From Desertivirga xinjiangensis (lineage in GTDB: Bacteria > Bacteroidota > Bacteroidia > Sphingobacteriales > Sphingobacteriaceae): a DNA stretch of 64,000 nucleotides. Made by a program: the position numbers and the translations under genes. The DNA is taken from contig NZ_JAFMZP010000008.1 in assembly GCF_024436435.1 (NCBI RefSeq), positions 1-64,000 on the forward strand. Reading direction: 5' to 3'. The notes below the pieces were generated by a model. That model ran no database searches. It saw only the letters and a program-made list of their open reading frames with translations, and was not told the DNA's origin. Below, one piece after another: positions 53,741-63,589 of this stretch; within the stretch, counting starts at the first letter, position 1; each line of letters opens with the position of its first letter.

Positions 53741-55186
53741 ATGGAATCACAAAAGTTAAGCAATCACAGATGGACCATATGCGGTCTTCTGTTTTTTGCT
53801 ACCACCATTAACTACCTGGACAGGCAGGTTCTTTCCTTAACCTGGAAAGACCATCTTGTTCCGGAGTTTCATTGGACAGACAGCGATTATGGAACAATCA
53901 CAGCATTGTTCTCAATCTTCTATGCAGGGTCAATGCTTATCGCCGGCCGCTTTGTTGACTGGATGGATACTAAAAAAGGTTTTCTTTGGGCAATCGGTAT
54001 CTGGTCATTAGGTGCATGTATTCATGCATATTGCGGTATTGCTACCTCGGGCATCCTTACCGGAAACTGGTTTGTAAGCTTCGGCGGCGCAAAAGAGCAT
54101 ATCGAGACCGTTGGCGATACTGCACTAGTGTTGTCAACAAGTGTTACGCTTTTTATTTTTGCACGTTTTGTACTTGCCTTAGGTGAAGCCGGAAACTTTC
54201 CGGCAGCAATTAAAGCTACAGCGGAATATTTTCCTAAAAAAGACAGAGCATTATCAACCAGTATTTTCAATGCCGGAGCAACGGTTGGAGCTCTAGCAGC
54301 GCCTGTGAGTATCCCTTTTATTGCGGAAGCTTATGGATGGGAGATGGCGTTCCTGATCATTGGTGTATTAGGATTTGTCTGGATGGGATTCTGGATTTTC
54401 ATTTATAACAAGCCAGAAGTTCACCCTAAGGTGAATGCTGCTGAACTAGCCTATATCCAACAAGATGTTGTTATCAATGAGCACATTTCAGAACCTGTAA
54501 CAGGAGCTTCTCCGGAAGGCAAGCTGTCTTTTGTGAAATGCCTCCAGTATAAACAAACCTGGGCCTTTGCTTTCGGAAAGTTTATGACAGATGGTGTTTG
54601 GTGGTTCTTCCTGTTCTGGACTCCAGCTTATCTTGCCGACATTTACGGCATGGACTCTACTGAAAGTGCATTGCCGCTTTTCGTACTTTATATGATAACT
54701 CTTCTTTCAATTATAGGAGGATGGCTGCCATCCTACTTTGTGGATAAGAAGGGGATGGACCCATATGCAGGCCGTATGAGAGCAATGTTGATCTTCGCGT
54801 TTTTCCCTCTGCTGGCTTTACTGGCACAACCATTAGGTCAGACTACGTACTGGATTCCGGTAATTATTATCGGTATTGCAGGTGCTGCTCACCAGTCATG
54901 GTCCGCAAATATCTTTTCGACGGTTGGTGATATGTTCCCTAAGAAGGCTATTGCAACAGTTACCGGTATAGGAGGCATGGCAGGAGGATTAGGCTCTACT
55001 GTGATCAATAAAGGATCCGGGGTGCTGTTTACTTTTGCCGGGGAGACTCAAATGAAGTTTATGGGCTTCCAGGGTAAAGAGGCGGGTTATTTCGTTATCT
55101 TCTCTATCTGTGCGGTTTGTTATCTCATAGGATGGGTCGTGATGAAAGCACTTGTTCCAAAATACCAACCTATTACAGATTTGTAG
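53741..55186 (+). CDS. MFS hexuronate-type transporter
   Basis: A 481-aa major facilitator with about 12 transmembrane helices. The ACS-family signature is visible: INYLDRQVLSL near residue 22 and GEAGNFPAAIKATAEYFPKK near 144-163. The closest known groups are ExuT/GudP-type transporters of hexuronates and related sugar acids. It is co-oriented with eda and upstream of a strong terminator. The substrate is inferred from the pathway around it: galacturonate, glucuronate or unsaturated uronates. Confidence 0.88.
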   Translation: MESQKLSNHRWTICGLLFFATTINYLDRQVLSLTWKDHLVPEFHWTDSDYGTITALFSIFYAGSMLIAGRFVDWMDTKKGFLWAIGIWSLGACIHAYCGIATSGILTGNWFVSFGGAKEHIETVGDTALVLSTSVTLFIFARFVLALGEAGNFPAAIKATAEYFPKKDRALSTSIFNAGATVGALAAPVSIPFIAEAYGWEMAFLIIGVLGFVWMGFWIFIYNKPEVHPKVNAAELAYIQQDVVINEHISEPVTGASPEGKLSFVKCLQYKQTWAFAFGKFMTDGVWWFFLFWTPAYLADIYGMDSTESALPLFVLYMITLLSIIGGWLPSYFVDKKGMDPYAGRMRAMLIFAFFPLLALLAQPLGQTTYWIPVIIIGIAGAAHQSWSANIFSTVGDMFPKKAIATVTGIGGMAGGLGSTVINKGSGVLFTFAGETQMKFMGFQGKEAGYFVIFSICAVCYLIGWVVMKALVPKYQPITDL

Positions 55187-55236
55187 AATTCTGTTCTATT
55201 AGAAAACAGAATTTAATAAGAATATCACAAAAGACG

Positions 55237-55267
55237 AATCCCCGGGAATACCGGGGATTTTTTTTTA
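55237..55267 (+). terminator. Terminator of the eda-transporter operon
   Basis: AATCCCCGG pairs with CCGGGGATT around a 5-nt loop and is followed by eight or nine T. Confidence 0.9.
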
Positions 55268-55349
55268 ATTTCCCCCCGGTTTAACAGATGTCATTTATAA
55301 CCAGGCCATCTGCTGTTAAATAAAAGGATGGCTTCCGCAATAATAAAGT

Positions 55350-56978
55350 ATGATAATGAACGAACAATTAGATCTCGAATCAATATTTGTTGAGGAGAGT
55401 GAGATTCCTTCAGAATTTCTTATCTCAGAGGTTCATCAGAAGGAGTTCCTTAGTAATGGGGAAATGAAAAGCTGGAGTGGCGATGTACACCCGGTATATT
55501 CGCCGGTCTGTATCCGAACCCCCGACGGTTTAAAACGTAAATTAATAGGGACCTATCCGGTTTGCACAGAGAAGGAGGCTAATGACGCTCTTGAAGCCGC
55601 TGTCGCTGCCTATGATAACGGCAGGGGGCAATGGCCTACTATGAGTGTTCAGGATAGAATAAAGTGCGTGGAGGATTTCACCCACAAGATGATCGAGCAA
55701 AAGGATATTGTGGTGAAGCTGATCATGTGGGAAATAGGTAAATCTTATGCCGATTCTGTAAAAGAGTTCGACCGGACAGTGGAATATATTTACGCTACTA
55801 TTGATGCCCTTAAAGATGTTGACCGCCAGTCATCCCGTTTTGAAATAGAACAGGGAATTGTTGCACAGATCCGCCGCTCTCCGCTGGGTGTAGTATTATG
55901 TATGGGACCATTCAATTATCCTTTGAATGAGACGTTTACTACCCTGATCCCTGCTTTGATCATGGGCAATACGCTGCTGTTTAAACCACCTAAGCACGGT
56001 ACCCTATTGCATTATCCTTTATTGAATGCGTTTAGAGAATGTTTTCCAAAAGGAGTTGTTAATACCATTTATGGTCGGGGCCATACCATCGTGCCTGCTT
56101 TGATGCAGTCGGGAAAAATTAATGTTCTGACATTAATTGGATCAAGCAAGGTAGCCGATCAGCTCAAAAAACTGCACCCTAAAGTGAACAGGCTACGTGC
56201 AATTCTAGGGCTGGATGCAAAAAATGCAGCCATAATCTCTGACAAGGCTGATTTGAAGCTGGCGGTAAGCGAAACCGTGCTGGGCTCTTTATCCTTCAAT
56301 GGTCAGCGTTGTACAGCCTTGAAAATTATTTTCGTACATCAATCTGTTGTAGATGAGTTTTTAAAGCTTTTGTCGGAAGAAGTTTCGAAGCTGAAATACG
56401 GCATGCCATGGGAAAAAGGCGTGGCTCTTACCCCTCTTCCGGAGCCGCATAAGCCTGCTTATTTAAAGGAATGTATAGATGATGCACTGGCACACGGAGC
56501 TTCTGTAATTAACGAACATGGCGGTGAAAGCCACGAGTCGTTTGTATACCCGGCAATTGTTTACCCGGTAAACAAAGACATGAAGCTTTACAGGGAAGAA
56601 CAATTCGGTCCGGTTATTCCAGTCGTACCATTCACCGACTTAGAAGAACCGATCGACTATCTTATTGAATCCACGCACGGCCAGCAGGTGAGCATTTTTA
56701 GTAATGATGCTGATGAACTTGCTTCATTAATAGACCCTCTTGTTAACCAGGTAAGCCGTGTAAATATAAACTGCCAGTGTCAGCGCGGCCCGGATGTTTT
56801 TCCATTCACGGGTAGAAAGGATAGCGCAGAAGGTACCTTGTCAGTTGTGGATGCTTTACGCTCCTTCTCAATCCGATCTTTAGTTGCTACCAAGCTGAAT
56901 GAAAATAATAAGCAGCTGATAAATGATATTATCGGAGAGAATAACTCGAATTTCTTAAGTACTAAATTTATTTTTTAA
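55350..56978 (+). CDS. gapN: GapN-like aldehyde dehydrogenase
   Basis: A 542-aa NADP-type aldehyde dehydrogenase, GapN-like (non-phosphorylating glyceraldehyde-3-phosphate dehydrogenase). It has GPFNYPLNETFTTLIPAL (Asn189) and the catalytic Cys321 in FNGQRCTALK. At the site of the usual catalytic Glu (ELGGKD in GapN) it reads LGLDAKNAA, so the Glu is replaced by Gly287. That could alter the mechanism or the substrate. It lies after the eda-transporter operon behind a terminator. If it acts on glyceraldehyde 3-phosphate, it would oxidise the Eda product directly to 3-phosphoglycerate with NADPH. Start ATG 55350 or 55356. Confidence 0.82.
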   Translation: MIMNEQLDLESIFVEESEIPSEFLISEVHQKEFLSNGEMKSWSGDVHPVYSPVCIRTPDGLKRKLIGTYPVCTEKEANDALEAAVAAYDNGRGQWPTMSVQDRIKCVEDFTHKMIEQKDIVVKLIMWEIGKSYADSVKEFDRTVEYIYATIDALKDVDRQSSRFEIEQGIVAQIRRSPLGVVLCMGPFNYPLNETFTTLIPALIMGNTLLFKPPKHGTLLHYPLLNAFRECFPKGVVNTIYGRGHTIVPALMQSGKINVLTLIGSSKVADQLKKLHPKVNRLRAILGLDAKNAAIISDKADLKLAVSETVLGSLSFNGQRCTALKIIFVHQSVVDEFLKLLSEEVSKLKYGMPWEKGVALTPLPEPHKPAYLKECIDDALAHGASVINEHGGESHESFVYPAIVYPVNKDMKLYREEQFGPVIPVVPFTDLEEPIDYLIESTHGQQVSIFSNDADELASLIDPLVNQVSRVNINCQCQRGPDVFPFTGRKDSAEGTLSVVDALRSFSIRSLVATKLNENNKQLINDIIGENNSNFLSTKFIF

Positions 56979-57036
56979 GATATACTTTTAGTTTGTTCTT
57001 CAGAGCTAGAGCAGGTTGGGATGATTCCTGACCTGC

Positions 57037-57645
57037 TTATGCTTCTTTTAAAGGATAAACTTCAGCTAGCGGACTGAACAGGTATATTCGTCCGGTATCA
57101 GTCTCTGTACATTTTATACGCTTCCGCAGCACTTCGCCCCTGGCAAACACTCTTCCATCCTTTATCTGAAATACCGTCTTTATAGGTAAGCTTTCAATCA
57201 GAACGCCAGGATTTTCGTCATACTTTTTAAGTGCCCTGAACAAGCTCATGTCGCTGCAACTTGAGGCGGCCGGGTTTTCCAGGTAGGCCTGAAGTACTTG
57301 CTTCAAGTCCCGGGGAAATATATCTTTTTCAAAAAAAGGCTGCATCATTTTTTTGAAATTTATTTTCCACTCATTTCCATGGGGTTTTACACGGCCTTTA
57401 TGCTCATTCCATGTCAGTAGATGGGCAAATTCGTGCACTGTTGTAACCAGAAAAGCATACGAATTAAGGTCATAATTAACAGATATACGATGATGGTGCC
57501 CACCATGCGGCGAGCGATAATCACCAAACTTAGTATTCCTGTTTCGTGAGACTTTAAAATCGCATTTATAGTAGTCTATCCATTTAGCTATGACCGGAGC
57601 AGCTTCAGCTGGAATATATTTGGAAAGAATGGCAACTTTATCCAA
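57037..57645 (-). CDS. SprT-like zinc metalloprotease domain protein
   Basis: A 202-aa protein with the zinc motif VHEFAHLLTW (His71, Glu72, His75) and a downstream His around EHKGRVKPHG. SprT-like proteases may act on DNA-protein crosslinks; the bacterial members are not well known. The gene starts 4 bp after the feoB stop, so it belongs to the feo transcript. It is convergent with gapN, with an AGCAGGT/ACCTGCT hairpin (57010-57037) between them. Confidence 0.88.
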   Translation of the reverse strand: MDKVAILSKYIPAEAAPVIAKWIDYYKCDFKVSRNRNTKFGDYRSPHGGHHHRISVNYDLNSYAFLVTTVHEFAHLLTWNEHKGRVKPHGNEWKINFKKMMQPFFEKDIFPRDLKQVLQAYLENPAASSCSDMSLFRALKKYDENPGVLIESLPIKTVFQIKDGRVFARGEVLRKRIKCTETDTGRIYLFSPLAEVYPLKEA

Positions 57646-57649
57646 TAGA

Positions 57650-59764
57650 TTATTTGAGAAGGTTGTACACTAATAAGCTTGCAAAATACGCAAGAGCCGT
57701 CATATAAACCAATTGAATCAAGGGCCATTTCCAGCTTTTAGTTTCTCTGTAAACGATAGCGAGCGTACTCATGCATTGCATTGCAAACGCATAAAACACC
57801 ATTAGAGAGAATGCGACGGCAAATGTGAACACTGGTTCTCCTGTCTCGGGGTTTTTAGCCTGGGCCATCTTTTCCCTCACAGAATCCATATGCGCTTCGT
57901 CATTGTCTACACTATATATTGTTGCCATGGTGCCCACGAAGACTTCCCTGGCAGCAAATGAGGTGATCAGCGATATCCCTATCTTCCAATCAAATCCCAG
58001 GGGTTTAATTGAGGGCTCTATCGCTTTGCCAAATATCCCCGCATAGGAGTTTTCAAGTTTCTCTGATGATTTTAACCTTTCAAGCTCTTCAGGAGAATAA
58101 TTAGCTACGTATTCAGCTGATTGATATTTCTTTTCCAGCTCTCTTTGTTTTTCTGGTGGCCCGTAGGATGCAAGTACCCATAAAACGATAGATATGGCTA
58201 CAATGATCTTTCCAGCTTCGAAAACAAATGCCTTAACTTTTTCATACATCGTAAGGCCTATGTTATCCCAGCGAGGCATTCGATAGACCGGCAATTCCAT
58301 TATAAAGTATCCCTTGTCTTTTGAATGGATGATCAGCTTCATTACCCATGCCACCACAAAGGCCATCACCATGCTCAGAACGTACATACCCATGAGTGCT
58401 ACACCCTGCATGTTTATAAAACCCCAGATTTTCTGATCGGGAACTACCAGAGAGATGAGCAGGGTATAAATAGGCAGTCGTGCGGAGCAGCTAACCAGCG
58501 GCGTAACCATGATTGTGATTATCCGGTCCTTCCAGTTTTCTATTGTACGGGCGCTCATTATAGACGGAACCGCGCACGCTAATCCTCCAATTAGGGGTAC
58601 CACGGATTTTCCATTCAGACCTACCTTACGCATGATCTTATCCATCATAAAAGTCACTCTGGCCATATAACCGGTATCTTCAAGGATAGAAATAAAAGCA
58701 AAAAGTATAGCAATCTGAGGAATGAAAACCAATACACCACTGAGCCCCGCAAGCACTCCGTCTACCAGCAGGTCTGTGAATACCCCAGAAGGCAGTACTT
58801 CATGGGCCGTATTTGTTAACCAGGTAAAAAGACTTTCAATGAGGGTCATCGGGTATTCAGACCATGCGAAAATTGCCTGAAAAAGTAGGAATAGTATTGC
58901 GAAGAAGATTGTGAAGCCCCAGATCTTATGGGTAAGGATCTTATCTATCTTGTTACTAAGGTTCTCTTTTTCTGCCTCCTGTTTGAATTTAACGGTATCA
59001 AACAAGATATCGTTAATAAAATTATAGCGGGCTATTGTCTCTGCGGCCTGAACTTTAGAAGAGTGAAATGAAAACTCCTGCTCAATTTCTTCTATCCGTT
59101 CGCTTTGAGCTGGAGGTAAATAGCGCAGGTTTTCATGCTGATGAGCCAGCTGCAGGGCAGTGTAAGGCTTGTCAACCAATATTTCATCCTGGATCTTACG
59201 GATAAGACCAGGAGCTAAAGCTTCCACTTCAATGGTATCCGCCTGCAAGGCAGTAGATGGCGCATAAGCTATAGCCTCCTTTAATTTCTCAATATTATCG
59301 CCTTTACGGGCACATATTGGAATAACCTGAACTCCCAGGCGCGACGAAAGCTCGTCTACATTGATATCTGTACCCGCCTTTGAAGCCAGGTCTATCATGT
59401 TCAGAGCTATTATCACGGGAATTTTAAGATCTGCAACCTGAGTATATAACAGCAGATTGCGCTTCAGGTTGGAGGCATCTGCAACAACCAGTAGCAGGTC
59501 GGGATGCGATGGGTTATTTTTATCAGCAAGGACTTCAAAAACAATAGTCTCGTCCTTGCTTTTGGGATAAAGACTGTACGTACCAGGTAAGTCGATGACC
59601 TGCGCAGTTCTTCCGTCCGCAAGTTTGCAGAAACCGGTCTTCTTATCAACGGTAACTCCCGGAAAGTTTCCTACTTTCTGATTTAAGCCCGTTAAAACAT
59701 TAAATAGTGTAGATTTTCCTGTATTGGGATTTCCAATCAGTGCAACTTTCAGATCACCGTTCAC
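57650..59764 (-). CDS. feoB: Ferrous iron transport protein B
   Basis: A 704-aa membrane GTPase importing Fe2+. The N-terminal G domain has GNPNTGKST (G1, residues 11-19), the DLPGTYSLYPKSKDE G3 region and the ALNMIDLA G4 region. A helical spacer and a membrane part with Gate motifs follow (ILEDTGYMARVTFMMD, CAVPSIMSARTI). Length is normal. It follows feoA by 8 bp. Confidence 0.96.
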   Translation of the reverse strand: MNGDLKVALIGNPNTGKSTLFNVLTGLNQKVGNFPGVTVDKKTGFCKLADGRTAQVIDLPGTYSLYPKSKDETIVFEVLADKNNPSHPDLLLVVADASNLKRNLLLYTQVADLKIPVIIALNMIDLASKAGTDINVDELSSRLGVQVIPICARKGDNIEKLKEAIAYAPSTALQADTIEVEALAPGLIRKIQDEILVDKPYTALQLAHQHENLRYLPPAQSERIEEIEQEFSFHSSKVQAAETIARYNFINDILFDTVKFKQEAEKENLSNKIDKILTHKIWGFTIFFAILFLLFQAIFAWSEYPMTLIESLFTWLTNTAHEVLPSGVFTDLLVDGVLAGLSGVLVFIPQIAILFAFISILEDTGYMARVTFMMDKIMRKVGLNGKSVVPLIGGLACAVPSIMSARTIENWKDRIITIMVTPLVSCSARLPIYTLLISLVVPDQKIWGFINMQGVALMGMYVLSMVMAFVVAWVMKLIIHSKDKGYFIMELPVYRMPRWDNIGLTMYEKVKAFVFEAGKIIVAISIVLWVLASYGPPEKQRELEKKYQSAEYVANYSPEELERLKSSEKLENSYAGIFGKAIEPSIKPLGFDWKIGISLITSFAAREVFVGTMATIYSVDNDEAHMDSVREKMAQAKNPETGEPVFTFAVAFSLMVFYAFAMQCMSTLAIVYRETKSWKWPLIQLVYMTALAYFASLLVYNLLK

Positions 59765-59772
59765 TTATATCT

Positions 59773-59988
59773 CTATTGCAAAATAATTGTTGAAGCTTCA
59801 TTCTTGCGAAGGCTCAACTGGTAACCAGATACCCGGATTGCCATTGGGTCGCCTAGTGGAGCAAAACGCTCAACCACAATGGATTCGCCAGGAAGACAAC
59901 CCATCTCCATAAGTTTAACTGACATCTCAAGATCAGTAAACTCTTTTATAATTCCAGTTTGCCCCGGTAGCAGTTGTGAAAGCTTCAT
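59773..59988 (-). CDS. feoA: Ferrous iron transport protein A
   Basis: A 71-aa SH3-like small protein that supports FeoB. It has LPGQTGIIKEFTD, MEMGCLPGESIVVERFAPLGD and AIRVSGYQLSLRKNEAS. It is the first gene of feoA-feoB-sprT-like on the minus strand. Confidence 0.93.
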   Translation of the reverse strand: MKLSQLLPGQTGIIKEFTDLEMSVKLMEMGCLPGESIVVERFAPLGDPMAIRVSGYQLSLRKNEASTIILQ

Positions 59989-60067
59989 GTCTTAATTCTA
60001 AACTGAGACAAAGGTAAGTCTATTTGTAATAAATCCAAATAAGAAACCTAAAAGCTTAGATTTATTC

Positions 60068-61882
60068 TTATAAATTCAACCACCTTTTGCGTACAGCTAA
60101 TTGTTCTGTTGTTGCGTTTTTATCAAGCTCAAGTTTAAACCTGGCATACGGATTTCCTGTCAGTGTGACTTCTAAGGTTTGAATAATGCCATCCCTGGAA
60201 ATCAGCACTTTAATTTTATCACCCACTTTCCTGGAAGTAATTATCCTGTCGAGGTCGCTCTTACCCTGATCGGCACCGGTACTAATGCGGTTGTTATCAA
60301 TGGCAATAAGCTCATCGTTGACATTGAGGCCGTCATTCCATGCTGAGCTATTTCTCGCAACACTCGTAATTATCAGTTTTCCATCTCTAAGCGCAGACCC
60401 TATCCCCAGCATGGGCACATCACACCTGCTTTCTTTTGAAAGATAAATGCCGGCGTGACCAAGATAATTATTATAGCTTATCGGCTGAGTGCCATTTACA
60501 TAATCAGTATATATTTTTTCAAGCGATTTTCCTGCAAACTTCTCAGCCATCGTTCTGAACTCCGCGTCGGTATAGCCTCTTTTTTGTTTTTTATAGTACT
60601 CATCGTACATTGCTTTCATTACGTCGTCCAGGCCCTTTCGTCCTTTTGTTGCACCAAGGATCTCAAGGTCGATAATCATACCAAGTAATGAGCCTTTATC
60701 ATAGTAAGATATAGTCGAGTTTCGTGAGTTTTCGTGGGGGCGATAGTATTTTATCCATGCATCAAAACTCGCCTCGCTTACAGGCTGAAACTTATTTCCC
60801 GGCTGATTTTCGACGGTATTGATATCAGCACTGATCACTTCAAGGTATTTTTCCGGGGAGAAAACGCCGGTACGACGCAAGGTCAGGTTATCATAGTAGG
60901 CTGTAAAGCCTTCTGCTATCCAAAGGCTGTTAGTATAATTTTCTGTATCATAATTAAACGGCCCCAAAGCTATCGGTCGTAACCTTTTAACATTCCATAA
61001 ATGGAAATATTCATGAGCTACTAGTCCAAGGAAACCTGTGTAGGAATTTTCGTCAGAATATGCGTTGCGCTTTGCGCCGAGAACAGTCGAGTTCAGGTGC
61101 TCCAGTCCGCCGCCGCCATTTAGCGTATTATGTACAATAAATACGTAGCGTTTATTCGGATTTTCTCCAAAAATTGAAGTTTCGGCCTCTATGATCTTTG
61201 TCATATCCGCACTTAAGCGGACTTTATCATAATTGCCGCCTCCGTACATAGCTACCTGGTGTTTTACGCCCGATGCGTTGAATTCAAAAACTTCCTGGTT
61301 TCCCACTTCTATGGGAGAGTCGTACAAAATGTCGAAATTTGGTGCATAATAGGTGTTTTTTTTACCCCTTACCGGCTCGAGGCCTGTTGAAATTGTTTTC
61401 CAGTTGTTATGAGGTTCTATGGTGATGCTAGCCGGTATATTGATAAGATTATCAATATACATGAAAATACCACTTGTGGATAAAAAGGCATGGGAGGCGT
61501 CTACAAAACTTGTGCGTACTGAAAGCTCAAAAGCATAAACCCGGTAGCTTACACTAATATTATTGCTTTTCCGGGTAGTTATCCTCCATGTATTTTTGTT
61601 AGTCTTTTGAAACTCCAGGGGCGCATTGTTAGTACCTTTTACTGAAAAACCCTCAACATTTTTAGCAAATTCACGAACCAGATATGAGCCAGGTGCCCAA
61701 ACGGGCATTTTAATATCAAGATAATCTTTTGAAATTCCTGCTACATTCATTTGAACGTCTATATAGTGAGCCTGAGCTTCGGGAAATGAGACTTCGTAAT
61801 TTATCTGTATTGCGGCCCTGGTCTCATTAGATATAAGTGTCATAGAAAAAAGTAGAGTGAGTGTATAAAATAATCCTTTCAT
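60068..61882 (-). CDS. M61 family metallopeptidase with PDZ domain
   Basis: A 604-aa exported protease. From ATG 61882 it starts MKGLFYTLTLLFSMTLISNE, a signal peptide; the frame is open to 61960, but the longer N-terminus has no function evident. Next comes an M61 N-terminal beta domain, the thermolysin-like catalytic part with HEYFHLWN (His290, Glu291, His294 from this start) and a C-terminal PDZ domain. It would act in the periplasm, probably on N-terminal Gly or aromatic peptides (glycyl aminopeptidase type). Confidence 0.9.
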   Translation of the reverse strand: MKGLFYTLTLLFSMTLISNETRAAIQINYEVSFPEAQAHYIDVQMNVAGISKDYLDIKMPVWAPGSYLVREFAKNVEGFSVKGTNNAPLEFQKTNKNTWRITTRKSNNISVSYRVYAFELSVRTSFVDASHAFLSTSGIFMYIDNLINIPASITIEPHNNWKTISTGLEPVRGKKNTYYAPNFDILYDSPIEVGNQEVFEFNASGVKHQVAMYGGGNYDKVRLSADMTKIIEAETSIFGENPNKRYVFIVHNTLNGGGGLEHLNSTVLGAKRNAYSDENSYTGFLGLVAHEYFHLWNVKRLRPIALGPFNYDTENYTNSLWIAEGFTAYYDNLTLRRTGVFSPEKYLEVISADINTVENQPGNKFQPVSEASFDAWIKYYRPHENSRNSTISYYDKGSLLGMIIDLEILGATKGRKGLDDVMKAMYDEYYKKQKRGYTDAEFRTMAEKFAGKSLEKIYTDYVNGTQPISYNNYLGHAGIYLSKESRCDVPMLGIGSALRDGKLIITSVARNSSAWNDGLNVNDELIAIDNNRISTGADQGKSDLDRIITSRKVGDKIKVLISRDGIIQTLEVTLTGNPYARFKLELDKNATTEQLAVRKRWLNL

Positions 61883-62033
61883 AGTCGGCATTTTTGCAAA
61901 TTTAATTTTATCAGCCGAATCCTTAACAGAAAGTGTATAATATCGGCTGATTTCCTTCATTTAATATCTTGTAAAATAGTTGATACACTAAACTTTCTTG
62001 CAATTCCACCCTTAGTTTTGAGTTTTTGTTTTT

Positions 62034-62495
62034 ATGCATATTGGAGGAAAGCCTTTAAACCGATTACTGATATCCCTTACAAAGAAATACCTTAGTGTTT
62101 ATTCGCAACAAACGAAAGGTCTGGATATTGACAGGTATCAGTATGTGCTTGTGCTGATCGACGACCATAAGGAAACTCTAACGCAAAAAGCACTCGCTGA
62201 AAATCTGGAAGTAGATAAATCTTTCGTAGTGGGAATAATAAATTACCTTGAGGGAAACGGATATGTAACCCGGGAGACGAACGTTAATGATCGTCGTCAG
62301 CAAGTGATCAAACTTACCGATAAAGCAAAGCCTGCGGTGACCAAGATCAGAGAGGTTACCGAAGAGCTCAACAAAAAGTCGTTAGCGAATCTAACAAACA
62401 CACAAATAAATACTTTTTTGGAAGTTATCAATCAAATTGAGAGTAATTTGGTTGATATTAAGCCATTTAATATTATCATCAATTATAAAAAATAG
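62034..62495 (+). CDS. MarR family transcriptional regulator
   Basis: A 153-aa winged-helix regulator. KEYLSVYSQQTKGLDI-like dimerisation helices come first, then the HTH core LTQKALAENLEVDKSFVVGIINYLEGNGYVTRETNVNDRRQQ with the wing DRR motif. It lies 9 bp before the RND efflux genes, so it probably controls them, as is usual for this arrangement. Confidence 0.9.
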   Translation: MHIGGKPLNRLLISLTKKYLSVYSQQTKGLDIDRYQYVLVLIDDHKETLTQKALAENLEVDKSFVVGIINYLEGNGYVTRETNVNDRRQQVIKLTDKAKPAVTKIREVTEELNKKSLANLTNTQINTFLEVINQIESNLVDIKPFNIIINYKK

Positions 62496-62504
62496 CACTT
62501 AGAT

Positions 62505-63575
62505 ATGAAATTAAAGTACATTATTTACACGTTGCTTGTTGTCGGTTTCGGCTCTCTGATTGTGTACCGGATCGTTAGCAATAAGGGCGGAGGTAAAGGG
62601 GCTTCGGCGAAAACCGGCAAAGCGGGAGGACAACCTATGCGCGTAGATGGTGTGGTAGTAGAACCGAGAAATTTTTCAAACTCGCTTGCTGTTACGGGTA
62701 CGATAGAGGCGAATGAACAGGTTCAGCTGAGAAGTGAGATATCAGGATTGATCAGAGGGATCTATTTCAGGGAAGGAAGTAATGTTACCAGGGGGCAAAC
62801 TTTGTTGACAATTGATGATTCCGAATTAAGGGCACAGCTTGCCCAGGCGGTAACAAAACAGAATCTGGCTGGAGAAAACGAAAAACGAGCCCGGCTGCTT
62901 TTGCAAAAGGAAGCTATCAGCAGGGAAGAATATGATGCTTCTTTAGCCGAATTCCGTTCCTTACGTTCCCAGACTGCATTGGTGAAGGCGCAATTGGCAA
63001 AAACGGTAATAAAAGCTCCTTTCAACGGGAAGATAGGACTTAGAGCCGTGTCTGTTGGTGAGTATCTTGTGCCTACAACAGTGGTTGCAAATCTGGTGAA
63101 TACAAATCCGGTAAAGATCACTTTTAACGTTCCGGAAAAATATGCTATGGATGTGAAAGTAAATACAGATGTCGACTTTACTGTATCCGGACTGGAAAAG
63201 AAATATACTGCAAAAGTATACGCTATTGAACCTCAGGTTGAGACCAATACCCGCACTCTGAGACTGAGAGCGCGCGCCGAAAACCCGGGGGGAGGTTTGG
63301 TTCCTGGCTTATTTGCAAATATCCAGCTTCCGCTATCTAATATTGAGAAAGCTATATTAGTGCCAACTGAGGCTATTATACCTGAACAGGAAGGTAAAAA
63401 GGTTTTAGTGTCTAAGAATGGTAAAGCGGAAGAAGTTAAAGTTGCGACCTCTACACGTACAGAAAAAGAAATACTGATCACCTCAGGGTTGAAAGCCGGT
63501 GATACGGTATTAACTACAGGAATTATGGCCCTAAAGGCTGGTAGTCCGGTTCAGGTGAAAATAGATAACAAGTAG
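62505..63575 (+). CDS. RND efflux membrane fusion protein
   Basis: A 356-aa HlyD/AcrA-like adaptor. It has an N-terminal membrane anchor (IIYTLLVVGFGSLIVYRIV), the lipoyl/biotin-like half motifs (GTIEANEQVQLRSEISGLIRG and APFNGKIGLRAVSVGEYL), a helical hairpin between and a beta barrel after. It links the inner membrane pump to the outer membrane channel. The next gene, the pump itself, starts 14 bp later. Confidence 0.94.
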   Translation: MKLKYIIYTLLVVGFGSLIVYRIVSNKGGGKGASAKTGKAGGQPMRVDGVVVEPRNFSNSLAVTGTIEANEQVQLRSEISGLIRGIYFREGSNVTRGQTLLTIDDSELRAQLAQAVTKQNLAGENEKRARLLLQKEAISREEYDASLAEFRSLRSQTALVKAQLAKTVIKAPFNGKIGLRAVSVGEYLVPTTVVANLVNTNPVKITFNVPEKYAMDVKVNTDVDFTVSGLEKKYTAKVYAIEPQVETNTRTLRLRARAENPGGGLVPGLFANIQLPLSNIEKAILVPTEAIIPEQEGKKVLVSKNGKAEEVKVATSTRTEKEILITSGLKAGDTVLTTGIMALKAGSPVQVKIDNK

Positions 63576-63589
63576 AATAGGAGGCAGAG

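Noticed and set aside
61883-61960. 26-residue N-terminal extension of the M61 peptidase
   Set aside because: It would bury the clear signal peptide that begins at 61882.
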